A DNA stretch of 58,953 nucleotides, from NCBI GenBank assembly GCA_001662425.1, contig BDDC01000332.1, positions 11,094 through 70,046 on the forward strand, read 5' to 3'. The notes under the pieces are model-generated. The model ran no database searches. It saw nothing but the letters and a program-made list of their open reading frames with translations, and was not told where the DNA came from. Source of the stretch: Chlamydomonas sphaeroides (Eukaryota; Chlorophyta; Chlorophyceae; Chlamydomonadales; Chlamydomonadaceae). The position numbers were made by a program, and so were the translations under genes. Positions within the stretch are counted from its first letter, which is position 1. Every line of letters begins with the position of its first letter. Of the stretch, positions 1 through 12,500 are shown piece by piece.

Positions 1-26
1 TTGCTCATCCCCCTCCCCTCACACAG

Positions 27-3000
27 CCTCACCGACTTCTCCGCTGCGGGCGGCGCCTGGCGGGAGCTGCGGCCCTTCGCTCGGCTGCCGGGCGCCATAA
101 GCAGCCTGGGGCTGAGCGCCGACGGAGCGGCCTTCCTGGTGGGCACCGTTCAGGGCGGCGTGTACAGGTGGGGATGCACGGGTTATATGAAAGGTATCAT
201 AATGGTTTGATGGCAAGGTATATTAATGTTATGATGGTAGTCCATGAGGCGGAATGAGGGATTGACGGCCTTCCTGGTGGGCACGGTGCAGGGCGGCGTG
301 TACAGGTGAGGGGGTTTGGGGAGACGCGGGGCGGCCGGGGCACGACGCGCTGGGTTAGTGCCATTGCCTGTAGCAGCGCCACCGGAGGAACGGGCCCGCG
401 TGCAGGCGGGTGTGCAGGCCGCGCGCCTCACCATCCGTGCGGCGGTGCGGCGATGGCCACATCCCATCATCCACTTGCACGCGCATGCCGCCCTCCACGC
501 TCGCCCCCTCCTCCACGCCCTCCTCGCTCGCCCCCTCCTCCACGCCCTCCTCCACGCGCCCTACCCCCACCCCCCACCCTCCAAGGCTGGAGCGCGGCAG
601 CCTGGCGCTGTCCACGCTCAGCCTGGCGCAGCAGGGCGCGCTCACCGGCCTCTCCTTCGCGGCGGGCCAGCCAGACAGCGTCGCCAGCAGCTCCTCGGAC
701 GGCAGCGTGTGCGTGTGGAGCACCCACGTGAGCGACTAGCAGGCCGCCGTCGCACGCGTCATATGCCCCGGGGCGCGTGCATTGTTATACTGTTGTGACG
801 TGCGCTTACTGTCATGCGTGCGGAGCAGCCACGCGAGTGCCCCCAACAAAGCCCTGGCGCATGGCGTGCGTCGCGGCATGTGCGACAAGCTGCGGGGCGT
901 GTCGCTGCTAAGTGGTAACACGCCGAGTGATGGCTGAACACACCAGGCGTCTTGCTCGTGAACCAAACACCGAGCCAACCCCGGGGCCTGGGATGCGGTC
1001 ATGCCGGTGGCCTCGGCTGCTTCTGCTGCTGCATGCGCGCCGCGGCCAGTCGGGGCGCCAGTCGGGGTCCCGGCATGGGGCGCGGGGCTGTTGGCCTGAT
1101 GCCGCATGCCGCGTCCGTGCTCAGCGCCGGGCTTGCTGCCACCCTGCACACACCCACGTACGCGATCGGCGCGGACCCCAGTAAGGCCCGCCGCGCCGAG
1201 CCCATGCCGCGTCCGCCTCACCCCTCCGGGCTCACAGCGCGGCCGCGCGCTGCCGCCCCTCGGCCCCCCGGCCCCTCACCCCGCAGGACTTGTCGCTGCA
1301 GTGCCGGGCGCAGGAGCCGGCGCAGGCGGGCGGCGCGCTGAGCTGCGTGCTCACGCGCGACAGCATCATCTCGGGTGAGGGGTGGTCGTGGTAGGGGGGG
1401 GGGAATCGGGAGGGAGGGTTGGGGTTGGGGTTGGGGGCAAGGGCAGGGGTGGGGCAAAGGGCCGGGTAGGTCCGGGGGGGCGTCGCAGCTACGGACAGTA
1501 AAATGGGCAGTACCGCATGGGCGGTACCGCATGGGGAAGAAGGGCTGTTGCGGTGGGGATGGGCGTGGGGCTGGGAGCGGGGCAAGCCGGACTGCGTACT
1601 TGAGCCCGTGGGGGGGGGGGCGATGGCATGCCGGACTGCGGTGCCAGCGTGAGGCTGCTGCGACCCCGTGGGCCCGGCCCGCGACTGCCTTTCCTCTCTG
1701 CAGCAGCACTCCGGGGCGGCTCCAACCGTGTCCCACTGCACGACCGCGGCGTCCGCCTCGCACCCCGCGCGCCTGCGCTGCCCTGCCTCCTCCCGCGCCG
1801 CAGGCTGGGGCGACGGCAACATCCGCTGCCACGCGCGGGCCGCCGGCGGGGCGGCCGCGCCGCCGCTGTGGCTCATCCCAGGGGCGCACGGCCTGGCGCA
1901 CAGCGTGGGCGTCAGCGCCATGAAGCTGAGCAGCAGGTGAGCGAGCAGGTGCAGGGGAAAGATGCGTGGCGCATGTGGGTAGTTGACGCACAGGTACGTC
2001 GTACGGCTGAGGCACGCGGCGGCGCGGAGACGAGGGAGGTGTGTGGTCCGTGGCGGCCGTGGCGAAAAGGGAGGGCTGTTCAACCCCCGTGGCGAGGGAC
2101 CGCCGCGCTGGCGCTGGCGCGCTGGCGCGCGGTGAGAGCCCGGGTGCCGCCGGCGCCTGCTCCACGCCCGCAGCAAGCCACTCCCCGCGTGAAGCCCTCA
2201 ACCCCAACCTCAGCCTCAGCCCCAGCTGCCCGCCCGCCTCCCCCTGCGATGTCCTCCTTGCTCGCCCCGCAGCGGCGGGTTCTTGGTCACGGGCGGCGTG
2301 GGCGGCGAGATCAGGTGATGCGGGTTTGGGCGAAGGGCTCCGACGGGAGGGCACTGCACTGCCGCAACGCCCCACCGTGACGCAGCCTTCTTCGGCTGCG
2401 CGCTGCCAGCCAGGCCAGCGTCCTGCGGCCGCCCACACGTCTACTGGCGCGCCTGCTGTGTGTTGTACGTATTGGGCATGTCGGCCCTTCGTAGAGGTTA
2501 ACACGCTGGGACCGCCTCCGCTCCCCTTCCTCCCAGGTGCTGGGACATGCGCTCTCGTGAGATGGCTGCGCACATGAAGATGCACGGGGCCAGGGTGGTG
2601 GACGTGGCGGTCATGGCCGACGACGCGCACGTGGTGCGTCGGGACATGGCATGAATACACACCGCTCGACACAACTTGATATATAGTCATGATGTATAGT
2701 CATGATACTTATATCAGATGTATACATATCATGATACATGCGGTCATGGCAGCGGTGCGATGTGCCGGCTGCCTGAAGTGTGGATGGCGCGGTACGCCTT
2801 GCGCAAGGCAGTCGCGCATTGCGATGCTGCCATGCCATGTCGGCGGCGGCGCACGGGTTGCACATGTGCTGCCCGTGGGTCGCTAGGCGCGAGCGCGGTA
2901 GCTAGTGGTGGATGTGACGGCCTGCGGCGAGGTTGCGTGTGGGGGAGGGACGACAGCACGCGGCCTCGCTGGCACGCGCTGCTCGCCTTGCTGCCCTTCG

Positions 3001-4206
3001 CCCCGCACCCCAACCCCGCCCCGGCCCCTGGCCCCCACGGCAGGCCGGCGCCTCGGAGGACCGCAACTGGAGCCTGTGGGACGTGGGCAGCGAGCGGGCT
3101 CGCACCGTGTGGCGCGGCAACAGCATGATCAAGGGCATGGCGGTGTCGCCCGACAAGGTGGGGCGGCGGCGGTGGTGGTGGTGGCGGTATGTAGATATAG
3201 CATCGGTTGATCTTGCTGACCACTTGCTAGATGGATTACCCATTATTGAATGGAGGGATGGCCCTCCGGCTTGGACGTAAAGGCCGTGCTCTATGATATG
3301 CGCTATGGTCGCCACAAGTCGTGTGAAGGATTCCGTGCGAGGGCAGCGTCGCGGCCGGGTCATGGGTTCCGAACGCGCAAGCAAGACGGGTCGAGCGCCG
3401 GCGTGCGGCAACGGCCGCCAACACGCCGCCCGCCTCCTGCGGCCCACTACTGCCCCACTGCCTTCCTCCCTCCCCCAACTAACTCGTGTGGTCTGCAGGT
3501 GTCGGTGGTGACGGCCACCATCGACCGCAAGATCCAGATGTGGGACATCCGCAGCCCCGAGCCCAAGTGGACCAAGGTGCGGGCGCCGCCACCCGCGCCC
3601 AGCCGCCGCCCAGGCCAGTGGCAACGTCGCATGCCAAGCAAGGCCCAGCACCGCCGCCGCCTGTGCGCACGCCGTGTCGCGCTGCCGCGCTGCGGCCTGC
3701 GAAACATCATTCCTTGACAGCCGCACCGGCGCCAGGATGGGATGCGCTGCGCAGCCCTCATATCTCACTTTGGTCTATCGGTTACGTCGGCTGATAAACT
3801 CGATATACTTGGTTGACTCTACCCACTCCGATGTAATGGCTAGCGCCACGTGACCGGCGTCGGTCGTTATCCGCAGACCAGCCTCACCAACTCATGCACG
3901 CCCTGTGCAACACGCAACAACGCGCCCTCCCTCCCGCCCGCCCTCCCTGCCGCCGCCGCCGCCGCCGCGCAGGTGGAGGCGCACGCCGCCGAGATCTGCT
4001 GCGCCGCGGGCGACCCCAGCGGCGGCAGCTTTGCCACGGGCGGCGCCGACTGCGGCGTGCGGCTGTGGGACTGGCGCAGCGGCGGCGAGCTGGGGGCCGG
4101 CACCGCTCACTCGGCGCCCGTGGCGGCGCTGGCCTACAGCCCCGACGGCCGGGCGCTGGTGTCGGTGGCGCTGGACGGCAGCATGGTGTTCTGGACGCTC
4201 GCGTGA
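27..4206 (+). CDS. CFAP52/WDR16-like WD40 repeat protein, 3' part
   Basis: The gene enters from the left edge, so its start is outside the window. Nine exons join in phase: 27-167, 586-727, 1287-1374, 1804-1936, 2273-2314, 2537-2633, 3044-3157, 3499-3576 and 3973-4206 (TGA). The product is a run of WD40 blades: SDGSVCVWS, a SGWGDGNIR segment, GGEIRCWDMRSRE, SEDRNWSLWDV, DRKIQMWDIRSPEP, GGADCGVRLWDWRSG and a final DGSMVFW. The ISGWGDG segment followed by a GG-GEIR-W blade and a terminal SV-DG-W blade recalls CFAP52/WDR16, a protein inside ciliary doublet microtubules. That family link is from memory of the family; the WD40 fold itself is clear. A different ciliary WD40 paralogue is possible. 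Introns are G-rich and include AT-rich islands. Confidence 0.72.
127..305 (+). repeat. Partial duplication of an exon end inside the next intron
   Basis: The last 41 bases of the exon ending at 167 (127-167, through TTCCTGGTGGGCAC to TACAG and a GTGGGG donor) recur almost unchanged at about 266-305, ending in TACAG and a GTGAGG donor. The second copy lacks a few bases near its start and differs at about two positions. Only the first copy joins upstream in frame, so the second is probably an intronic relic that keeps a usable 5' splice site. Confidence 0.7.
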
Positions 4207-4954
4207 GGGGGAGGGGGGAGCTGGCGGGGCGGGGCGAGGGCTGGGGTGGAGTGCGGCGGGGGCTGGGTGGGGGTGGGGGTTGGCCGCAGAGGGGGGATGC
4301 TTGGGTACCGGTATGTGGGCCGTGCCTGGCTGGGCGGGTGTGGGGCAGCGTGAGGAGGGTGGTGTGGACGTGCGCTGGCGTGAGGCGGGCAGGGGCGAGC
4401 CGGAGTTGACGTCTGGGGCCGGGCATGGCGGGGCAGCCTAGCGCCACTGCCGCTGCCACGGCAGCGGGGGGTCGTGGGGGTCCGGGGCGGGCCCTATCAT
4501 GGCGCCATGTATGTGGGGGCTTGGTGGGGCCGGCTCGACGGGCGCGGCAGCCGTGCAGTGTGGTGCGGTGCGTAGGCAGAGTCGTGGACGGCGGGCGGCG
4601 GGCGTGCTCTTGCCATCTATCTTGAGCACAAGGGGCGGGCGTGGGCAGCTGCTGCTGCCGATGCACAGGCCCGGGGTAACATTCCCTGGATGCCGATGGA
4701 TGGGGACGGGTGTCGCGGATGTTGTGTCGCTGTCCCTAGCTACCTGCAGACCGGCACAGCCCCCGCACCCGTCAGCGCGGCTGGGTGCGGGTGCTTCGGT
4801 CGGTGTTGTAGCGCGCGGTTGGCTGGAGTGGGGAAGGGAGGTTGGCGTCGCCATGCGGGCGGCGTACGTGCACGGGGGTGGTGGGCGGGGATCGCATGCG
4901 ACTGGGCGGCCTCGTGCATGCCGCCTCAGATCAAGGCGCTGGATAGGGGCGCAC

Positions 4955-4959
4955 TGTAA
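4955..4959 (+). terminator. Candidate TGTAA poly(A) signal of the WD40 gene
   Basis: TGTAA is the standard green-algal polyadenylation signal. This is the first clear one on the + strand after the stop at 4206 and would give a 3' UTR of about 750 bases, which is plausible in chlorophytes. There is no transcript support. Confidence 0.35.
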
Positions 4960-6286
4960 GGACTGCGTGGATTGCCGCTCAACAACGCGTGTCTGGCTCT
5001 GGGGCAGCACGACGCCCGCCTCCAGAATGCACAAGGGAGCGGCCGTTGGGAACGGCAGGACCTAGCGTACGTTCGACCAACCTCGCGCGGCGCAGGCCAT
5101 TGAACATAGGGCACCTACCCCCCGCCACGGATAGCTAGATGCCCATCCGAACTGCCTCGCTTTTCGTGCAGCATCTATCCTGGCCTGCACCCTTGCTGGA
5201 GACAGGCGTGTCACGCAGTTATTCTCCAACGCACACAGCCGTCTGGTGGGGTACGCAGCTGTGGGAGGCGCAGGCGCAGGCAGCAGCCCGCCCGTGGACA
5301 GCGCATGTTGACATAGCCTTGATCGCATTGTTGCATAGCCTGAGCGAGGGCGAGGCAGGCCGCCTCCTCCTGCACCATCCCACTGGGCCGCCCGCTCTAT
5401 GCAAGCAATTGACCTGGTCGGCGCATGTGCAGGGAGGGAAGCAAGCCGCGCAGCAGCCGCGCCGTTCGTCGTCATGTTGCAACCGCGCGTGCACGCGGGC
5501 CAGAGCGAGGGCCATCCGCATGATCGATGCGGCCGTGCAGGATGCAGGACGTAGCCAAGCTTGTAACCCTGCGCTGGGTGAGTTGCTGGGTAGGTGTGTT
5601 GTGCAAGTAAGTCTCTGCCTTTCGCCACCTGCCCCTCGACGACCGCGACCTCCCGGACGGATGGACCGGTGCTGCTTGGGGGATTGCTTGATTCATATTA
5701 CAGCCGCGCCATTGTTATTGATGCTGTGACGGAAGAATCCACTAAATCCACAAGGTTGGCTGGGCGGGGCCCAGCACAACAAACCTCAGCAGGTTGACGA
5801 AAACCTGCCGGTGGCCTCGGGTGGACAGAGGTCAGACTGCTGCAGCGCGACTGCTGTCGTGCTGTGCTTTAATAATATGTGGCATCTGTAGATACTTACA
5901 CCGCAGCCAAGCAGCATACCACCAGCCAAGCACAGCTACGGATTGGGGGCCGATGTGCTAGATGTGCTTGGTCTCCTGCACAGGCAGCACAGGCAGGGCA
6001 GCTCCCACGATGCAGCCTGCTACGCTGCCCCCCGCGCGCCCATGTATGGCGTGCGTGGTTCGCTAGATGCCGTGCGCCCCCGCTCCCTGCCTGCAGTGTT
6101 ACACACGCATTTACCCCGGTTTCGCATGCCTAGCTGGGTGCACATAAGCGCATCTCACGTATCCAGCGGGTAGAGGGAAGGTCAGGAAGGCGCCAGGGGC
6201 ATGGCCGGGCATTGAGGGCATTGCCGATGCGAGGTAGGGGCCGGCGGGGCACGCGGCTAACGCGGCTACCCAGGGCTACCGTACTG

Positions 6287-6302
6287 CGGTTTGCGCAAAC
6301 CG
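6287..6302. promoter_or_regulatory. Perfect 16-bp palindrome upstream of the giant gene
   Basis: CGGTTTGCGCAAACCG reads identically on both strands and lies about 150 bp before the predicted ATG at 6453. A second short palindrome, AACCGGTT, follows near 6311. Placement and symmetry suggest a site for a dimeric DNA-binding protein, but no factor is identified. Confidence 0.4.
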
Positions 6303-6452
6303 GGGCTAAACCGGTTCGGGCGTCAAGTGCACCCTGGCCTCACATATGCGGGCCCAACATTATGTGTTCGTTGCCATCCGCGGTATAAGCTAGAGCATCG
6401 CAGGTGATGCAGCAGAGACGACACGCTTGAAGCTCGAGTCGCGCGTGCTACG

Positions 6453-6546
6453 ATGGCGCCAACGGCAGCACAATCAGTTGTGTCAATTAAAATCTACTGC
6501 TTGGCACTACTGCTGCTGTGCAGCGGTGCGACGCCTGCCGAGGAAG
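6453..6546 (+). other. Signal-peptide exon of the giant gene
   Basis: Exon 1 encodes 31 residues: a short polar start, then the hydrophobic run CLALLLLCSGA, then ATPAEE, which resembles a signal-peptidase site. The exon ends in phase 1 at a GTAAGC donor. It directs the following ectodomain into the secretory pathway. Confidence 0.7.
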
Positions 6547-9500
6547 GTAAGCTCTCGCCCCGCCGCAGCAGTCTCCGCGCGTGCGTGCCTGCTGTCATCA
6601 CGCACATCGCTATAGATGCAGAACGAACACATTCACCTATTCCTGATGAGCGACGACTGCGTAAAACAATTATGGCCGTAAGCTCAAGCTGGGCCGGTAC
6701 TATCAATGCAGTAACACCAAACACAGCTATGCATACAAGGCACATTCTCGCTGCGCTTGCATTGGTGAAACGGACATGCATGTCACGGACTTCTCCCGTG
6801 ACACGCTCCCGCGCGACAAAAGGACTCCTACCGATCCTGAACAAACGCGGCAGTGTTTGCATGTGTATTGCTGCTGTGCTGGACAGCTTGAGCCGCGATC
6901 TCTATGATGTCACGGACAGTTTTGCCCCGACACGCACGACACGGGCAAGTGTCACGGGAGGAAACACATGACACTGGCTGCACATCTCCCGTAATAACAA
7001 GCGAAGCTGCTGCCAACCCCTGCAGCTCGTGCGTGGCCATGCATGCCACACGCAGCCGTCTGACTCCGGCAGCTCGGGCGCCAAGATGCAATCTTGCACG
7101 CCTGTAACTGCTTGGAATCCCTTGATTGCTGCCTCACGCAAGTGCAGGCGTATTAACCAATATTACTCTCCCTGCCCGCCGGTGCTGAATGTCGCTGTTG
7201 ACCATCGATTCACCCGCCCACCGCCGCCGCAGACTTCTATGACCTGGACCTGCTGGTGCAGTGGACCTCGTCACCCAGCGGCACCCTGCACCAGCTCGGC
7301 GCGGGTTGGGATGCAGCTGCGGGGGGCTGGCAGTACGGCGGCGACAACCTAGAGCGCGGCGACAACCAGGAGTCAGTCATGTGGGAGCCGCGGCCTGCTG
7401 GGCAGCTGGAGCCCGACCATGTCACATACCTAGTTTGTGTGGATCGCTATGAGCCGGACGCCAGCGACGCCTCGCGGCTGTTTCTGGTCAGCCTGGTAGC
7501 CACACTCGATGGCGTGGTGCTCCAGCGGGGCACGCAGCTGGTGCGAGGTGATGTGCAAGCAACGGATGGGTGGTGCGTGCCCGGCGCACCCAGCTACGTT
7601 GGCTCGTACACCTTCAGTGGGACGGACAGTGCCGCGGAGGGCACCTCGCCGCTGGTGCTCCAGTTGACGGTCAGCTGGGTGGCAGGTGCGCTATGCGACA
7701 GCAGTTGCAAATTACAGTTGCAACTGGCTCGCTCATCATCGGCTGAAGATTGATGAGCAAGCACGGTGCTGCTTCATGCTGCCGGGGACTTCGTTCGTTG
7801 CGCCCATGCATCTCACCGTGATGTGTGCTTGCTGCACCTCGCCCGCCGCCCAACAGTTTCCGAGCCTCCACCACCCCAACAGCCGCCACATCTGCCGCCC
7901 TTGCCGTCTGCACCTTCACCTTACACCCGTGAGCATGGCATGGGCACTGGCCGAGGCCCATTTGTGATTGATGTGCGGATAGAGGCAGTGTACCTGCCTA
8001 TCCAAAGCAGTGAAGCAGCTGGATGGGTGGCTGCCAACCAACCATGCACGTGCGTGTGCTGCCGCAGCCATTTACGACCTGGACCTCCTGATGCAGTGGA
8101 CCTCTGCCAATGGCTCCACACACCAGCTTGGGGCTCTATGGGAGGAAGCAGTGCAAGAATGGCGCTTTGGGCAGGAGAGCTCAGTCAGCGGTATGAATCA
8201 GGAGACGGCGACCTGGGGCCCAGCAGCGGGGCGGCCTGACTACGCCACATACCACGTGTGTGCAGCTCCCTTAGAGACAGACGGCTCGCTCTTGTTTGCT
8301 GTCAGCTTGAATGTGTTCCTTGACACCCTGGAGGTCCACAGAAGCACACAGCTGGTGCGGGGGAATGTGTGGATGCCCAGTTCGTGCAATCCCGCGGCTC
8401 CAAGCTACATTGGGTCGTACACCTACAATGGGACTGACGATGCAGCTGGGGAGCTAAGGACGTCTCTGCTGATGCTCCAAATAGCGGTCACCTGGGAGTC
8501 AGGTGCGTGTGATTTGTTGTGATGCAACCATAATGTGAACCGTCATTGAAATATTGTTCACAAGGCATCACGGATCAGGCTGTCCAATAGAGATATACGA
8601 ATTGCGCGCAGCAAACAGAGCAGAGATAGGCATCAGCAACATTGCCAGCGAGCACACGCATTGCGGAATTAGCAGAATCTCATTTGAGCGCCCCTGGCTC
8701 TGCCTGCTGCTCCCTTCGCAGTCCCGCCTCAACCCCACTTCCCCCCACCAATGCGGCCGCCGCACCCGCCCCCGAGGCCCTCCCCACCACACCTGCCTCC
8801 AGTTGCACCACCAAGTGAGTAGATCGGCCCGGGTTTGGACACACTGGGATCCAGCAGCCAAGCAAGCCTTTCCCGTAAGCACCATGCATGCACACTGCTG
8901 TGCTACCCCACCCGCTTCGTAGTCCCCAAGCCGCCACCATCACCACTATCGCCACCGGCATCACCTCACAGCCCCCCGGCGCCCAGACCGCCTCCACCAC
9001 CGCTGAGTAAGTCGCTTGGGGTTTTCAGGCAATCGATGCGACGCTGCATCAGCGCTACATTATGGCCTTACTTGCTGCATTGGATGCGAGCCACTGCAAC
9101 GGAAGCATTTCTTGCAGTGACAACGTTATCGCACTTTTGTATTTTGCCCCGTGGCATTCTTGCCGCAGCCGTATATGACCTAGATCTCCTGGTGGAGTGG
9201 ACCTCTGGAAACGGTACTAGGCACCGGCTTGGGGCGGTCTGGGGGTCAACAGTGCAGGAATGGCGCTTTGGGGGAGACAATACAGGCAACGGGAAAAACG
9301 AGGAGGCTGTCACATGGGGGCCAGCAATCGGGCAGCCTGAACACGCCACATACCATGCCTGCGCTGTGCCGTACAATCAAGGCGCATCACTCGTATTTGC
9401 TGTCAGCCTGAAGGTGCGGCTTGGAGGTGACGAAGTCCAGTCGAGCACTAAGACAGTTCATGGCAATGCGCGACTGGCGGGGCCATGTGCCCCCGGAGAG

Positions 9501-12500
9501 CCCACCTATGTGGGCTCATATTCGTACAATGGAACCACCGAGGACGGGCAGACCGCAGCACTGGTACTCCAGCTGACAGCAAGCTGGACGACGGCAGGTG
9601 GGCCATAAATAAATGGCTTGTATGCATTCCTTCTGATGTGCTGCAATTTCGCCATGTCGCCACCTGCTGATGCCTCTGTGCTTTGATGTCATCATCAATG
9701 ATTATGTATACCACGTGCGTGCTGTTCTGCTGCACACTATTGCACCCTGCCTGCTCAACCCATCACAGAGCATGTGTGGTGCTCAGAAGATGTCGATGTT
9801 CGTGGCAGCAACGCTGGCTGGATCAACAGCACAACACTGGCAGGTGCGCAAGTTAGAGGCTGGCTGAGGAGGTTGATGGTTGCAAGGCAGAGTTCTGCTT
9901 GCAGCTGCCAAGTTATCACGCCCTCCCAAGGGATGGTAAAACACCTTTCACTGCTGCCAGCTGTCCCTGTCTGCTCATCATTGCACACTCGTGCATGTGT
10001 ACTGCAATTGCATGCCTCCAGAGTGCCTGCGTGATTGCAGCACGCAAAACCAGTGCGAATTCCTGGTGTACAGCGCAGCAGACCAGAGCTGCTGGAAGAA
10101 GGCGCACGCATTCCTGGGTGATGGCGGTGCCAATGTTGCTGGGACAAACTTTGCTGGTGCCAACATCGCCAAGGCCCACCACACATTCTGCGCTGTTCAA
10201 TCCAACTGGCAGAATTATCTTTGTGCTCAGGACTACTCAGTCCAAGGCCGCGATGTGGATACCGCTGCCGTGGATTCCAGGGAGGAGTGCAAGGCGCAAT
10301 GTGATGCCCTTGGTGTTGACTGCACGTAAGCAAAGCATGGCTCATCAGCGTGTTTCAAGGCACACAGCTGCTCGTGTGCTTACAAGCTAGCACATGTGCC
10401 TTTAACTTTACCTGCAACCCATTTCCAAGCTGTCAGGCTTTTTGTGTACACCAATGGCACCGGCGAAGACGTTGTGAACTGCTGGCTCAGGGTGTGTCCC
10501 TTGGCAAGGGGTCACACGTGCACACACGGTCGGAGATGTAGCAGACAGCAGCATGAGAGCATGCTGCGCTTGCTGTGCTCCATCCGCAGGCTGATCTTGT
10601 CAAGGGCCCTGACGGGGTAACCCGGGTCCTTCAGGGCATGGCAAGCTGTGTCAAGGTGTGGGGGGCACTTTCCAGAGCACCGCCAACTCCACCGCCAGCA
10701 CCCAGACCCCCTCCTCAGCTGCCCGGCCCCCCACTGAGACGACCGGAGGAGGGTGACGTCCGCCTTGTTGGAGGCACATCTCCATATGACGGGCGTCTTG
10801 AGGCAAGTGCGTGTGAAGTTTGTGGGGGTGCTTTCAAATTGGCATGCTTCACAGTGAAGAGCATGGCATGGTCACAGAATGCTATTGAAACATGTATGTC
10901 ACACTGTGAATATGGCCAGGTACACCACAACGGTCAATATGGGCTTGTTTGTGATGATAGGTATGAGATATGTCTTCATGATGGTTTGGTAGAGGGCAGA
11001 TTATCCGCGCAAGCCCCAGCATATGCTCCAGGCAATCTGCTCCGGTTGCGGTTTGCCCTGATACACAGCGGCGATCACTGACTGCAGGTTCACAGATGCT
11101 GCTGCACGTGTTGTATGCTCCCAACTCGGCATGTTTGGTGGCCGCGCGATTTGCTGTGGTGCCTTTGTTGGCACGTCGCCGTTGAATGGCGGCAGCTCTA
11201 GCAGCCCAGCCTCCTCTCCTGACATGCTGCTGGATGAAGTATTGTGCTTGGGCAACGAGACAAGGTTGAGCCAGTGCTCCCACAATGGCTGGGGCCAGCA
11301 CGACTGCAGTGCTGACGAGGCAGTGGGTGTTATTTGCAGCAGAGACAATTATGACACAACAGCTAGCAGCCTGCCCCCCCCGCTAGCAACATCAGGGCCA
11401 CGGCCCAACACCTCAGAGCCCCCCCGGCTCACGTGCATGTGCACGATACAAGAGTGCCAAGGTGAAAACAATCGGTGCAAAGAACCCCAGATCAGTGCAT
11501 ATGAAGGCTTCACCAGTGCCACATACCGTGTTGTGTACATGTACCCAGGTGGGTAGCAGGGGCAAGCAAGCTATCTGAGGATATGAGATGACATTTAAGT
11601 AAATCTTGAATGTTACCTATCCACATCCACGTTCAATTTGCAATACAGATGGGTCACACTCTTGTCCATCACCTCTTCAACCAAGGCAGAACAACACCGG
11701 CTCCTCAATCTGGGTGACTCTGACCTTTGCTTATAGCACTCCTAGTGACCCGTATATGTATGGCCAGGGGAGGTGGATAGTGCTGCAACGCCTGGGGGCA
11801 GTTGGTGCAATCTCTAACGGGAGACAAAGCAGTGACTTTCGGCATGCTGGACCAGGCTGGGTGTCGCAGCTGTGGCTCGATCATGCACTTATTGCAGATT
11901 GGGGAGCAGGCTACCGCTACTTATTTATCGATGAGTAAGCTGCATGCAGCTGCCTGAAGGCCGGTGCATTGGGCAGCACTCACCCTCGCCCATGGATTGC
12001 AGGACTGGGCGGTATGATGTAGACACATCATCATATATACCTTCTGGCCCGATTACTGTGGGATGGCGCTGGAAGTCTGGAGCTGTGGGCACCACAGGAG
12101 GCTACATGCCATCACTGCTCGGGGAATTGACGGCTTCTAATGCTCCCAACGGCATTAATGCTACATATCAGCTCCTCTACCTGTTTGAGCCAGATCGATT
12201 CAACCGCGTTTACTTTTCATTCCCCAGCCTCTTACGCTTCACGGTTATCAACCCCCGGTTCAGCACGCCCCTGAAGCTCTACGTCCAGCTGCAGGAGCCA
12301 GTCCAGCACCCCAGCAACATGGCTGCCCTGCTGCTGCAGCGGGTTGAGGATGACTCAGTCTGGACCGTGGCCTCACTGCCTGCATCATCACCAGAGATTA
12401 TGGGTGCTCAGTCCACCTTTCTGTTTACAGATGACACGTCACGGGACAGCTGGGGTGAGCTCACATGCTTTCAAACATGCATACTGCTAGGAAATTAGGA

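Larger units (their letters stand above)
4207..6452. other. Intergenic region between the WD40 gene and the giant receptor gene
   Basis: The first part continues the G-rich composition of the WD40 gene and probably holds its 3' UTR. A TGTAA at 4955-4959 is a candidate poly(A) signal. From about 5100 the base composition becomes more balanced, like the gene that follows. Several open frames of 60-196 codons exist but have no recognisable domain, splice context or codon bias. A 16-base palindrome lies at 6287-6302 and a GTATAA-like motif near 6382. Confidence 0.6.

Noticed and set aside
5139..5729. 196-codon plus-strand frame upstream of the giant gene
   Set aside because: No recognisable motif, no supporting splice sites and no TGTAA downstream in the expected range.
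7857..9006. Pro-rich exons considered as part of a pherophorin gene
   Set aside because: They lack the pherophorin Cys domains and join in phase to the YfaP-like modules.
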